64,000 bases of DNA. Source: Mucilaginibacter terrigena (lineage in GTDB: Bacteria; Bacteroidota; Bacteroidia; Sphingobacteriales; Sphingobacteriaceae). The translations under genes were made by a program, and so were the position numbers. The notes under the pieces are model-generated. The model did no database searches, had not been told where the DNA came from, and worked only from the letters and a program-made list of their open reading frames with translations. The stretch covers positions 310,001 through 374,000 of the forward strand of contig NZ_SEWG01000004.1 in NCBI RefSeq assembly GCF_004168255.1, given 5' to 3'. This document shows positions 45,550 through 55,944 of this stretch, in pieces; position 1 is the first letter of the stretch, and every line of letters begins with the position of its first letter.

Positions 45550-45697
45550 ATGACCCAATGACAGCGAAGCGTAATGACCCAATGACAGCGAAGCGAATGA
45601 CAGCGAAGCGTAATTACCCAATGACAGCGCAGCGAATGACAGCGCAGCGAATGACAGCGAAGCGAATGACCCAATGACAGCGAAGCAAATGACACAA
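45550..45697. repeat. tandem ATGACAGCGAAGCG repeat
   Basis: Seven copies of ATGACAGCG(A/C)AGCG with variable spacers (ATGACCC, TAATGACCC) fill the gap between tamL and the aspartic protease gene. The ATGAC unit runs into the start codon ATGACT of that gene. Reverse-complement reading gives SLRCH-type shadow peptides, which are not considered genes. Confidence 0.9.
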
Positions 45698-46128
45698 TGA
45701 CTAAAATTTCCGTTTCCGTCCCTTTGAATATTATCGATCTGCATGGCGATGGGTTTCACCCGGTGCTGGATATTGTGATATTTAACAAGCCATTTAAGGT
45801 GGTGCTGGATACGGGCGCCTCGCGCACGGCATTTGACCACGAACTGCTGGTACAGGTCAACCAGGAAGCCCCTATTATTGCCAGCGAGAGGTTATCAACC
45901 GGGCTGGGCACCAATACTATGGAATCGGCCACGGCGGTAATAGAAAATATCTGGATAGGCGACCTGCTGATCCCGGAGCTGGAAGTAGCGGTGCTCGACC
46001 TGTCTACCATCAACATAGCTTACCGCGAAATGGGCCACCCCGAAGTTTTAGGCGTTTTGGGCAGCGATGTACTGATGAAGTACAACGCCGTTATTGATTT
46101 TGGGAAAAAGACGTTAAAGCTGAAGTGA
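45697..46128 (+). CDS. retropepsin-like aspartic protease (clan AA)
   Basis: 143 aa single-domain protein with the catalytic Asp38 in VVLDTGASRTAFD and the second conserved hydrophobic block VLGVLGSDVLMKY, ending AVIDFGKKTLKL. No signal peptide, so a cytoplasmic enzyme that would work as a homodimer, as retropepsins do. The start codon is at the edge of a tandem repeat, with no upstream in-frame ATG nearby. Confidence 0.88.
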   Translation: MTKISVSVPLNIIDLHGDGFHPVLDIVIFNKPFKVVLDTGASRTAFDHELLVQVNQEAPIIASERLSTGLGTNTMESATAVIENIWIGDLLIPELEVAVLDLSTINIAYREMGHPEVLGVLGSDVLMKYNAVIDFGKKTLKLK

Positions 46129-46142
46129 TAAAAAACATATTA

Positions 46143-46802
46143 TTATTTGGATAGCGCTGTGTTAAACTCATCCTTATATAATTTGTATAAGGCTATATTG
46201 TAAACCAGGGCCAACAGCAATAAAATGGTAATACCATAGAATTGATCAGCATCCCAAATTTGGTACGAAGTTGTATTTCCAAATACCATCACTACTACAA
46301 AAATGCGTATGGGTATGCCCGCCATAGTCTCAAATAATCTATCCTTTGCAGATTTGCGGGTAGTATCTAAAATATACCCGGTGTTATACAATCTTAATAA
46401 ATAAATGCCGCCGGGCACTATTGTCATCAGCGCGAAAATTGTTTCAATAGTAAACGGAACAAGCCTTGCATGTGTTAATGTGTAATAGACTGCCAAAGCA
46501 AATATCAGCGTATAAAATAAGGCAGGAAACTTAAAAAAGGATATAAAGTAGTCAAGAAATTTGCTGGTGCATTCTTTCACCAACGCATCCTTCCCGGCTT
46601 TTTCTATCTTCAGCAAATTTTTATGGCTGCCAAAGTCATTAATGATAATGGTATTGATGGTATCCTCAAACTTAATGCTATCCGGCTGGTGCTCTATCGC
46701 AGATAGGATGTGATCGTAGATCTCCTCGTAGCTTTCCCGGTATGTAAGCGTATTGTGCAGATAGTCTTGCAGTACCTTCAGTTGTTTTTCCGTAGGTTTC
46801 AT
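46143..46802 (-). CDS. membrane protein partner of the PadR regulator
   Basis: 219 aa. An N-terminal soluble helical part (about 1-85: LHNTLTYRESYEEIYDHILSAIE) is followed by about four membrane helices. It overlaps the padR-like gene by ATGA and is translated after it. Such regulator-membrane protein pairs, with the membrane protein beginning in a DUF1700-like helical domain, recur in many bacteria. Function unknown. Confidence 0.75.
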   Translation of the reverse strand: MKPTEKQLKVLQDYLHNTLTYRESYEEIYDHILSAIEHQPDSIKFEDTINTIIINDFGSHKNLLKIEKAGKDALVKECTSKFLDYFISFFKFPALFYTLIFALAVYYTLTHARLVPFTIETIFALMTIVPGGIYLLRLYNTGYILDTTRKSAKDRLFETMAGIPIRIFVVVMVFGNTTSYQIWDADQFYGITILLLLALVYNIALYKLYKDEFNTALSK

Positions 46803-47137
46803 TTGGTTGCCGGTTTAAGGTTCAACAATGTTTGCAGCTGGTCTATAAACGATTGTGCTTCGTCGAGTTTGCTGGTTACCTCTTTGCCACCCTGCTCAGT
46901 TAAGCGGTAATATTTTCGCACCCGGTTATCAACCACCTGTGTAAAAGTTTCCAGGAAGCCATCGGCCTCCAGTTTATGCAGTGCCGGGTACAATGCACCT
47001 TCGGTAAGCATTATGCCACCCTCTGATACCTCTTTAACCTTTTGGGTTATCTCGTAGCCATACATCTGGTCGTTATCTTCCAGCAGTTTTAAAATAATGG
47101 TTTGCAGGCTGCCTTTTAGCAATGGATTAGTGCTCAT
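46799..47137 (-). CDS. PadR family transcriptional regulator
   Basis: 112 aa winged-helix repressor: LLKGSLQTIILKLLEDNDQMYGYEITQKVKE at the N-terminus, the recognition segment LTEGALYPALHKLEADGFLE, then RKYYRLTEQGGKEV and a C-terminal dimerising helix. A near-perfect 13-bp-arm palindrome sits just upstream, so autoregulation is likely. The inducer is unknown. Confidence 0.94.
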   Translation of the reverse strand: MSTNPLLKGSLQTIILKLLEDNDQMYGYEITQKVKEVSEGGIMLTEGALYPALHKLEADGFLETFTQVVDNRVRKYYRLTEQGGKEVTSKLDEAQSFIDQLQTLLNLKPATK

Positions 47138-47141
47138 GCCC

Positions 47142-47188
47142 CAAATATATAATTTATTTTATATACATAAGAAAATTATGTATATAAA
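47142..47188 (-). promoter_or_regulatory. padR promoter (-7 box) and candidate operator palindrome
   Basis: TTTATATACATAA (47158-47170) and TTATGTATATAAA (47176-47188) are a perfect 13-bp inverted repeat with a 5-bp centre (GAAAA). The -7 box TATATTTG (minus strand, 47149-47142) lies between it and the ATG at 47137, so the palindrome covers the -33/spacer region. The -7 box is only 4 nt before the ATG, implying an almost leaderless mRNA. Binding by the PadR protein is inference. Confidence 0.7.
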
Positions 47189-47225
47189 TTTAAAAGGTCA
47201 TGACCGGATATCTCGTTTATAAAAA

Positions 47226-47249
47226 AAGCCCCGCTTTTTAGCGGAGCTT
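47226..47249 (-). terminator. terminator downstream of gyrB
   Basis: AAGC(C)CCGC, loop TTTTTA, GCGG(A)GCTT. On the minus strand it is followed by seven T, placed about 55 bp after the gyrB stop. Confidence 0.85.
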
Positions 47250-47302
47250 AATATTAATAGAAAAAGATATCTGCACAGTTAAATTCTGCACAGTTGAAAA
47301 CC

Positions 47303-49267
<1,965 letters not shown>

Positions 49268-49425
49268 TTAAAACAATAACCTTTCTCCAAGTGGAGTTCT
49301 ATACACAAAAATAAGATTTTCGCTTCACATAACCTTAAACAATGTGTAACATAAGTACGATTGTGGATAAATATGACTGGTAATAAACATGTTAATTAAT
49401 GGTTAGGAAACTTGTGGCGAAAGAT

Positions 49426-49433
49426 TATATTTG
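49426..49433 (+). promoter_or_regulatory. putative -7 box of the OmpH-like gene
   Basis: TATATTTG matches TAnnTTTG exactly and lies 26 nt before the ATG at 49460. No -33 TTG at ideal spacing. Confidence 0.45.
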
Positions 49434-49459
49434 TCAAAATTTTTTTTAAGATAAACACA

Positions 49460-50059
49460 ATGAAAATCAAGGCATCAATTGTTACAAAATCAGTATTGGC
49501 AATATTAATTGCCGCAGGTGTATCTGCTTGTAACCAAAATAAAACTGATAGCAAACCAGCCGCGTCTACAACCGCAAGCACTGCCGGTGCAGCGCCTGAA
49601 ATTGTTTACATCAACCAGGATTCGTTGGTTAGTAAATACGACTATATAAAGGATATGGATAAACGCCTTAGCGAAAAAGGCAAAGCCGCGCAGTCTGACG
49701 TTGCATCGCGCCAGCAGGCCATTCAGCGCGAATATGTAGAGTACCAAAAAGCTGCTGCTACCATGCCTGCAGATCAGCGCCAGGCTACCGAGCAGCGTTT
49801 ACAGAAGAAAGGCCAGGAGTTTCAGCAATACCAGCAAAATGCCGGCGCACAGGTACAAAACGACCAGTTGAGCGAACAAACCAAGCTTTACGACAAACTG
49901 GTTGAGTTTACCAAAGCTTACGCTAAAGAAAAGGGTTACAAAATGATATTAACCTACCAAAAAGGTAACACTACCGTGCTTTACGGCGACCCAAGCCTTG
50001 ACGTAACCGCCGATGTGGTTAAACGCCTGAACGAAGCTTACACTAAAGACAAAAAATAA
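49460..50059 (+). CDS. OmpH/Skp family periplasmic chaperone, lipoprotein form
   Basis: 199 aa. The ATG at 49460 gives a proper lipoprotein signal (VLAILIAAGVSAC, Cys24); an upstream GTG at 49412 would bury it. The mature part is a long coiled coil with Gln-rich heptads (KGKAAQSDVASRQQAIQREY and beyond) and the OmpH ending KGYKMILTYQKGNTTVLYGD. Skp-type proteins hold unfolded outer-membrane proteins in the periplasm. The lipid anchor and Ser/Thr/Ala linker after Cys24 suggest tethering to a membrane. Confidence 0.9.
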   Translation: MKIKASIVTKSVLAILIAAGVSACNQNKTDSKPAASTTASTAGAAPEIVYINQDSLVSKYDYIKDMDKRLSEKGKAAQSDVASRQQAIQREYVEYQKAAATMPADQRQATEQRLQKKGQEFQQYQQNAGAQVQNDQLSEQTKLYDKLVEFTKAYAKEKGYKMILTYQKGNTTVLYGDPSLDVTADVVKRLNEAYTKDKK

Positions 50060-50109
50060 TATGACAGATGTGCGAATATGCAGATGTGCAGATTAAAAAA
50101 TAATAATTT

Positions 50110-50138
50110 AAAACCCCTGCTTATAGCCGGGGTTTTTT
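50110..50138 (+). terminator. terminator of the OmpH-like gene
   Basis: AAAACCCC, loop TGCTTATAGCC, GGGGTTTT followed by TT. Upstream, CAGATGTGC occurs twice (50066-50092), a short direct repeat. Confidence 0.85.
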
Positions 50139-50152
50139 AATTTTAGGCTGAT

Positions 50153-50632
50153 ATGGAAGATACCGGGAACGAAAAATTTATGCAGATGGCTATAGACCTG
50201 TCTGAATATAACGTAAGGCAGGCACAGGGCGGCCCTTTTGGTGCTGTTATAGTGAAAGACGGTATGGTTGTGGCGCGCAGCGCAAACCGGGTTATACCAC
50301 AAAACGACCCTACCGCGCATGCCGAGGTATTTGTTATACGTTTAGCCTGCCAGGAACTGGGCACATTTAATTTAGAAGGCTGCGAGATATACACCAGTTG
50401 CGAGCCATGCCCTATGTGCCTGGGGGCTATTTACTGGGCGCGTATAAGTAAAATATATTATGCCAATACCAAAAAAGATGCTGCCGATATTGGCTTTGAC
50501 GATCACTTTATTTATGATGAATTAGCCAAGCCCATGGAAAAGCGCGAGTTACCTTTTGTACAATTGATGCACAACGAAGCCCTGGCGATCTTTAAACAAT
50601 GGGAGATCTCGGAAAGTAAAAAGGACTATTAG
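50153..50632 (+). CDS. guaD: nucleoside/guanine deaminase
   Basis: 159 aa zinc-dependent deaminase of the CDA superfamily. Zinc and proton-shuttle residues are in HAE (His56, Glu58) and PCPMC (Cys86, Cys89). The stretch YYANTKKDAADIGFDDHFIYDEL matches guanine deaminase (GuaD) of the Bacillus type better than tRNA adenosine deaminase TadA. It would convert guanine to xanthine. It overlaps the 3' end of the convergent DUF6122 gene by 4 bp. Confidence 0.88.
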   Translation: MEDTGNEKFMQMAIDLSEYNVRQAQGGPFGAVIVKDGMVVARSANRVIPQNDPTAHAEVFVIRLACQELGTFNLEGCEIYTSCEPCPMCLGAIYWARISKIYYANTKKDAADIGFDDHFIYDELAKPMEKRELPFVQLMHNEALAIFKQWEISESKKDY

Positions 50633-50988
50633 TTTATCAGGCCAATCCATTGGCAATCTTCAAAATCGGTAAGCATATGAAAAAGCAAGCCTACCGCTAC
50701 TATCCTTGTTTTCGGGAAAAACAAAAGAATTAGGTACACGCCTATTGCATAATAAGAATGCAGCGGGTGGAAACCTACACTGCACCTTGCCGGGTTAAAA
50801 ATGGGCTTAGCCAGCAGGTGGTCGGCATCAACTATCATGGTGGCAACCATTATCAGCCAGGCCTTTTTCCACCTATCCCTGAAAAATATAAAAGCCAGCA
50901 GCCCCGGCGCTAAAAAATGCAACCCGTAGTGTAACAAGGGCCGCAGCACGGTCAATAAATTAAAACTTCCCATCAAAACCAATAGCAT
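50629..50988 (-). CDS. DUF6122-like integral membrane protein
   Basis: 119 aa from the ATG at 50988 (a TTG at 50997 would add three residues). Three to four hydrophobic segments carry conserved polar clusters: HYGLHFLAPG, DADHLLAKP, GFHPLHSYY and FHMLTDFEDC. These His/Asp patterns resemble the membrane metal-dependent YdjM-like/DUF6122 proteins. It lies 20 bp after kdsA on the same strand, so it may belong to the KDO operon, but its role is unknown. Confidence 0.75.
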   Translation of the reverse strand: MLLVLMGSFNLLTVLRPLLHYGLHFLAPGLLAFIFFRDRWKKAWLIMVATMIVDADHLLAKPIFNPARCSVGFHPLHSYYAIGVYLILLFFPKTRIVAVGLLFHMLTDFEDCQWIGLIN

Positions 50989-51008
50989 AAGTTTCAACGG
51001 GTATAATT

Positions 51009-51788
51009 TTAGTTTATTAACGATTTTATTAATTCTTCCAGATCTTTTAGATAAAGCATGTTAGGACCATCACTCATGGCGTGGTCAGGGTCGGGATGGG
51101 TTTCGATAAAGTAGCCGCTTGCCCCAAATGCTTTTGCCGCGTGCGACATATTTGGCACAAATTTACGGTCGCCGCCGGTTTTGCCACCTGCACCGCCCGG
51201 GCGCTGCACCGAATGGGTACAGTCCATACAAACCGGGTAGCCAAACTGCACCATATCGGCAATGTTCCTGAAATCGACCACTAAATTGTTATAGCCAAAT
51301 GAGTTACCACGCTCGGTCAATATGATTTGGTCGTTGCCCGATTCTTTAACCTTTTGCGCCGGGTAAAACATATCCTGGCCAGACAGGAACTGCGCTTTTT
51401 TAATGTTCACTATTTTGCCGGTCTCGGCCGCGGCCACAAGCAGGTCTGTCTGCCGGCAAAGGAATGCCGGGATCTGCAATATATCCACCACTTCGGCACA
51501 TGCAGCAGCCTGGAAAGGCTCATGGATGTCTGTAGTAACGGGCAGGTTAAATTTTTCTTTTACATTATTCAGCATCTCCATACCCTTTGCTAAGCCCGGG
51601 CCGCGGTAGGCATTTACGCTGGTGCGGTTAGCTTTATCAAATGACGATTTAAACACAACCGTTACCGGGTATTTACTGCCTATTTCGGCAACCTTTTCGG
51701 CTACGGTGTAAAGCAGGTCCTGGTTTTCCATTACACATGGGCCAACAATAAAAAAAGGTTTTTGGGTAATATCTTTATATAGTGCCAT
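51009..51788 (-). CDS. kdsA: 3-deoxy-8-phosphooctulonate synthase
   Basis: 259 aa TIM-barrel enzyme that joins phosphoenolpyruvate and arabinose 5-phosphate to KDO 8-phosphate for LPS. The motifs FIVGPCVMENQ, FKSSFDKANRTS, TDIHEP and LTERGNSFGYNNLVVDFR are all present. It overlaps kdsB by 14 bp. Slightly shorter than E. coli KdsA (284 aa), as in other Bacteroidota. Confidence 0.96.
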   Translation of the reverse strand: MALYKDITQKPFFIVGPCVMENQDLLYTVAEKVAEIGSKYPVTVVFKSSFDKANRTSVNAYRGPGLAKGMEMLNNVKEKFNLPVTTDIHEPFQAAACAEVVDILQIPAFLCRQTDLLVAAAETGKIVNIKKAQFLSGQDMFYPAQKVKESGNDQIILTERGNSFGYNNLVVDFRNIADMVQFGYPVCMDCTHSVQRPGGAGGKTGGDRKFVPNMSHAAKAFGASGYFIETHPDPDHAMSDGPNMLYLKDLEELIKSLIN

Positions 51789-52512
51789 CTGCTATTTTTT
51801 TACGTGCAAGTTCCAGGTCGGCAGGGGTATCTATTCCCTTTTCGATGCCCTTTACTTCTATCATTTTAATTTTGTAGCCGTTCTCAATCGCCCTTAGCTG
51901 CTCCAGTTTTTCGATGCTTTCTAAAAACGAAACCGGCATGGTAATAAACTCTTTTAAAAACGAGGCCTTGTAAGCATACACCCCCATATGTTTTTTATAA
52001 ACCGATGTATCAACCACTTCTCCATCTCTCGAAAAAGGGATAGCGTGCCTGGAAAAATATATGGCATTGCCATTTACATCGGTTATCACCTTCACCAGGT
52101 TGGGGTTATTCAATTCTTCTAAATCCTGCACCGGCGCACAAACACTGGCCATAACCGCATCACTTTGCTGCAGCGCGGTTATCAGCCTGTCAATTATCCC
52201 TGCATCAAAAAATGGTTCGTCGCCCTGTACATTCACAACTATATCACAGGCTATATTTTCAATTACCTCAGCAATCCGGTCGGTACCACTGGGGTGGTCT
52301 TCGCGTGTCATTACAACATTTGGGGTAAAAGCTTTGCAAACATTAAATACCTCATCGCTGTCGGCCGCTATCCATATCTCGTGGTGCAGGGTGGCCTTAA
52401 GGCAGGCATCATAAACCCGTTGTATAACCGGCTTACCACACAGATCGGCAAGCACCTTGCGCGGCAACCGGGTAGATTTAAGGCGTGCGGGTATAACAAT
52501 GATCGCTTTCAT
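51775..52512 (-). CDS. kdsB: 3-deoxy-manno-octulosonate cytidylyltransferase
   Basis: 245 aa, activates KDO to CMP-KDO. It begins IVIPARLKSTRLPRKVLAD (nucleotide-binding loop) and shows NVQGDEPF and the C-terminal KGIEKGIDTPADLE. Two bases separate it from kdsD upstream and it overlaps kdsA downstream, so the three are one transcription unit. Confidence 0.96.
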   Translation of the reverse strand: MKAIIVIPARLKSTRLPRKVLADLCGKPVIQRVYDACLKATLHHEIWIAADSDEVFNVCKAFTPNVVMTREDHPSGTDRIAEVIENIACDIVVNVQGDEPFFDAGIIDRLITALQQSDAVMASVCAPVQDLEELNNPNLVKVITDVNGNAIYFSRHAIPFSRDGEVVDTSVYKKHMGVYAYKASFLKEFITMPVSFLESIEKLEQLRAIENGYKIKMIEVKGIEKGIDTPADLELARKKIADGTI

Positions 52513-52514
52513 TA

Positions 52515-53450
52515 TTAAGCCTGGTTAAAGATCTGGTAAACGCCTGTCAGTACATCTTCGTCGTTATGCACCAACAGCGTAGTTATTTTTCGTTCCATCA
52601 TTAACGTTTCGGCATCGTATACCAATTCATGCTCGTTAATGATCCTGGGGTTGGTGTTCATAATTTCTGTAATAGGCAAATTATGCAGATCATCGTACTT
52701 TACCAGGCCCCGCCGCAGGTCGCCATCGGTTATAACACCTGCTACCTTATCGGGTGTGCCCACTATTACCATGCCTAACTTGCCTTCGCTCATTTGCAGT
52801 ACAAGCTGCGTAAAGGTGGCTTTTGTATCAATAAACGGAAGCTTATCGGTACGCATCAGATCTTTTACCCTTACCAATAACTTACGCCCAAGCCTGCCGC
52901 CGGGATGGAACCGTGCAAAATCGGCAGGTGAGAAATCCCGCGCCGTCATTAAAGCTACTGCCAGCGCATCGCCCATAACCAATGTGGCCGTGGTTGATGA
53001 TGTCGGCGCCAACTCTAAAGGGCATGCCTCCTGCTTAACGCAAACATTTAAATGGTAGGTGGCATTTTTTGCAAGGGTTGAATTGGAGTTACCGGTAATG
53101 GCTACGAATACATTTTTATTGTATTGCAGGTAAGGGACGATCTTTAGCACCTCTTCAGTCTCGCCCGAGTAGGATACGAGTATTACCACATCGTCGGCAT
53201 TTATCATGCCCAAATCGCCATGAAAGGCTTCGGCAGGGTGCATAAAAAAGCTGGGGCTGCCTGTACTGGTAAATGTAGCGGAGATCTTTTTGCCGATATG
53301 GCCGGATTTGCCCATCCCGCAGACTACAAGCTTACCTGCAGACCGCAGGATGGCTTCAACAGCCTGGCTAAACTGCTCGTCGATCATCGAAGCCACGTAT
53401 TGCAACGATGCTATTTCTATATCAAATACTTTTTGGGCAATACTTTTCAT
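52515..53450 (-). CDS. kdsD: arabinose-5-phosphate isomerase (KpsF/GutQ family)
   Basis: 311 aa: a SIS domain (about 35-170: VCGMGKSGHIGKKISATFTSTG, SYSGETEEVL) followed by two CBS domains (about 200-311). It makes arabinose 5-phosphate from ribulose 5-phosphate, the sugar used by KdsA. First gene of kdsD-kdsB-kdsA, completing the route from ribulose 5-phosphate to CMP-KDO except for the KdsC phosphatase, which is not seen here. Confidence 0.95.
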   Translation of the reverse strand: MKSIAQKVFDIEIASLQYVASMIDEQFSQAVEAILRSAGKLVVCGMGKSGHIGKKISATFTSTGSPSFFMHPAEAFHGDLGMINADDVVILVSYSGETEEVLKIVPYLQYNKNVFVAITGNSNSTLAKNATYHLNVCVKQEACPLELAPTSSTTATLVMGDALAVALMTARDFSPADFARFHPGGRLGRKLLVRVKDLMRTDKLPFIDTKATFTQLVLQMSEGKLGMVIVGTPDKVAGVITDGDLRRGLVKYDDLHNLPITEIMNTNPRIINEHELVYDAETLMMERKITTLLVHNDEDVLTGVYQIFNQA

Positions 53451-53568
53451 TAAATGCAGAAGCCGGGAGACTTATTTTGTATTGCAATTATACTCAATAA
53501 AATTTGATAAGCTAAATGGTGCCTTATACCCAGGTTGAATTTTGACGATGTAATAAGCAATAAACAGC

Positions 53569-55518
53569 TTAATCCTGAAGTACGCGCAACTTACTTGTTT
53601 CGGCAGGTATGCTTACTTCGCGGTTGCTATCCAGGTTTTCGAATTTAGAATTCTTGCTGATAAACTCCGGAACTATCTCCTTCATTTTGTTTACCATAGC
53701 CATTTCATCGTTCTGCTTGTTTAATAAAATAAGATCGTTGATATCATCAGCTACCTGTTTGTAAGGATAGGTTATCACTTCAGATATTTTGATCTTTTCG
53801 TGGTGGGTAGGCATAGTATTCTCGCCCTGGTTAAGCAGTTCTTCGTATAATTTTTCGCCCGGGCGTAAGCCTGAGTAAACAATTTTTATATCCCTGTCGG
53901 GCTGTAAACCGGCAAGTTTTATCATTTTAAGCGCCAGGTCAACTATTTTAACCGGTTCGCCCATATCAAAAATAAATATCTCGCCGCCGCTACCCATCGT
54001 GCCCGCCTCTAACACCAGGTGTACGGCTTCGGGGATGGTCATAAAGTAACGGGTAATTTCGGGATGGGTAACTGTTATAGGCCCGCCTTTTTGGATCTGC
54101 GCCCTAAAGCGTGGTATAACCGAACCGTTTGAGCCCAGCACGTTACCAAAACGGGTAGTGATAAAGCAAGTACCTTTATTAGCCGGGCTATCCTTAAGCG
54201 ATTGTATGTAAATTTCGGCAATACGCTTGGTGGTGCCCATGATGTTAGATGGGTTAACCGCTTTATCGGTAGATACCATTACAAATTTGTTTACACCAAA
54301 AGCAAGCGAAAGATCGGCAATGTTTTTTGTACCCAATACGTTTGCCCTTACCGCTTCAGATGGGTTTTCTTCCATCATTGGCACGTGCTTGTAAGCAGCG
54401 GCATGGTAAACAACCTCGGGCCGGTAATCAGAGAAAAGTTTCTCCATGCGGTAATAGTTCCTGATATCGCCGATAAAGATCTTAACAGGCACCTGCGCAA
54501 ACTTTTCTTCTACCTCAAGGCGAATGTCGTGCAACGGTGATTCGGCCTGGTCGCAAAGGATAACCATTGCGGGGTTATATTGTAATACCTGCTGCACAAT
54601 TTCGGACCCGATAGAACCGGCCGCACCGGTAACCAGTACACGTTTACCCTGCAGGTCTTCAGATATGCGGGTAGTATCTATCTGGATAGTTTTACGCTGC
54701 AATAAGTCCTCAATTTTAAGGTCTTTTATTTGCTGCATATTAAGTTTACCATATATCCACTGATCAGACGGTGGTACGGTAAGTATCTGTATGCCTAAAG
54801 CAAGGCAGGCTTCCAACGCGGTTTTCTTCGATTGTTCATCAAGATGATGGTTCATGATGATCATTTTATCAATAGCGCGCTTCTCTTTAAGCTTGGCAAG
54901 CTTATTTATGTCGTAAACCCTAACCTGTTGTATCTCTTTATTGATCTTGCTCGAATCGGCATCATCAACAAAGCCGGCAATAACAAAATTTGTTTTGGCG
55001 CTGGCTTCTAAAGCTTGCTTAACCAGCACCGCGCTGGTATCTGAGCCGTATATAAGTACAACGGTTTTTTTTGAGCTTGAATAGTTATTTAAATAATTAA
55101 AAGCACTTTTTACAGCACTCCTGAGTAAGATAAGTAATGTGCTGGATACCGAGAAGTTAACTAAAAGGACCAGATCGATAGTAGCAGTATTCACTGATAA
55201 AAATGGTTTAACCCAAAGGGTAATTACCGTTATATATACTATGCTGCTAATAAATACCGAACCGAATATGCGCAATACATCGCGTGTGTTTGAATACCTG
55301 ATAAGCCCGGTGTGTATACGCATTGCATACATTACTAACGCTGCAATTATACAGTACAGGCCTGTATACACAAAAAAGTACCCTCTTAATATATTGGCGA
55401 ATTCAAAACGATGAACGATAAGATATGAGGAAGCAAATGACCATGTAACAATAACAAAGTCAAATAACATTATTATCCACCTGGGTACAACCTTACTAAA
55501 AAGTAAATATTTTTTCAT
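53569..55518 (-). CDS. membrane-bound UDP-sugar 4,6-dehydratase (PglF/WbpM/CapD family)
   Basis: 649 aa. Four N-terminal membrane helices (about 10-140), a CoA-binding-like Rossmann domain (about 148-260), then an extended SDR domain with VTGAAGSIGSEIVQQ (about 296) and the active site where Met427 and Lys431 (NIMGTTK) replace the usual Tyr-x-x-x-Lys. This is the hallmark of the inverting or retaining 4,6-dehydratases of the WbpM/PglF group acting on UDP-GlcNAc. It opens the surface-glycan locus. The gap 53451-53568 shows nothing notable. Confidence 0.92.
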   Translation of the reverse strand: MKKYLLFSKVVPRWIIMLFDFVIVTWSFASSYLIVHRFEFANILRGYFFVYTGLYCIIAALVMYAMRIHTGLIRYSNTRDVLRIFGSVFISSIVYITVITLWVKPFLSVNTATIDLVLLVNFSVSSTLLILLRSAVKSAFNYLNNYSSSKKTVVLIYGSDTSAVLVKQALEASAKTNFVIAGFVDDADSSKINKEIQQVRVYDINKLAKLKEKRAIDKMIIMNHHLDEQSKKTALEACLALGIQILTVPPSDQWIYGKLNMQQIKDLKIEDLLQRKTIQIDTTRISEDLQGKRVLVTGAAGSIGSEIVQQVLQYNPAMVILCDQAESPLHDIRLEVEEKFAQVPVKIFIGDIRNYYRMEKLFSDYRPEVVYHAAAYKHVPMMEENPSEAVRANVLGTKNIADLSLAFGVNKFVMVSTDKAVNPSNIMGTTKRIAEIYIQSLKDSPANKGTCFITTRFGNVLGSNGSVIPRFRAQIQKGGPITVTHPEITRYFMTIPEAVHLVLEAGTMGSGGEIFIFDMGEPVKIVDLALKMIKLAGLQPDRDIKIVYSGLRPGEKLYEELLNQGENTMPTHHEKIKISEVITYPYKQVADDINDLILLNKQNDEMAMVNKMKEIVPEFISKNSKFENLDSNREVSIPAETSKLRVLQD

Positions 55519-55944
55519 ATGGCAGAATTACTTCTAAGTCACAAGCATTACAAATACCTAAAAATAGAAAATAACGGAGGTGCAAAATTACATTAAAACT
55601 AATTAATAACCAAAATTAACAGTAGTTTCCGTTTTATTTACCAATTAAATATTTAAACGCCGCTATTATTATCAATCTAAAATATTAGCACCGCGGAGGG
55701 ACGCGGTGTTGTTTAATATTAATTTAAAGCTTAAAAATTATTAAATACATTATGCAATAAATGATATGATCTAAAATACTATTATTATATATCATTATTG
55801 CCCCTTATGAATAGTTTTATAAAGGTAACATTAGCATTACTTTTTGTAAACTTTAAACACAAATACAACATATATACGTTAGCATTACGTTTTAGTTTTA
55901 AACTAATTTAAAAAATGATTGTCAGAAACAATTAAACCGCAGGT
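55519..55944. other. divergent intergenic region with hairpin and direct repeats
   Basis: 426 bp, very AT-rich. It holds the promoter of the dehydratase gene (listed separately), a GC hairpin at 55689-55708 (CACCGCG, loop GAGGGA, CGCGGTG) standing alone in AT-rich DNA, and two direct copies of TTAGCATTAC (55831-55840 and 55879-55888) before the DUF1800 gene. No open frame of note. The hairpin lacks a T-run and serves no visible upstream gene. Confidence 0.6.
55583..55615 (-). promoter_or_regulatory. promoter of the PglF-like gene (-33/-7)
   Basis: On the minus strand, TTTTG (55615-55611) and TAATTTTG (55590-55583) are 20 nt apart, an exact match to the Bacteroidota TTTG / TAnnTTTG arrangement. 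The predicted mRNA leader is about 60 nt. Confidence 0.65.

Noticed and set aside
45507..45840. Minus-strand open frames reading SLRCHSLRCH repeats
   Set aside because: They are the reverse reading of the tandem ATGACAGCGAAGCG repeat and of the aspartic protease gene.
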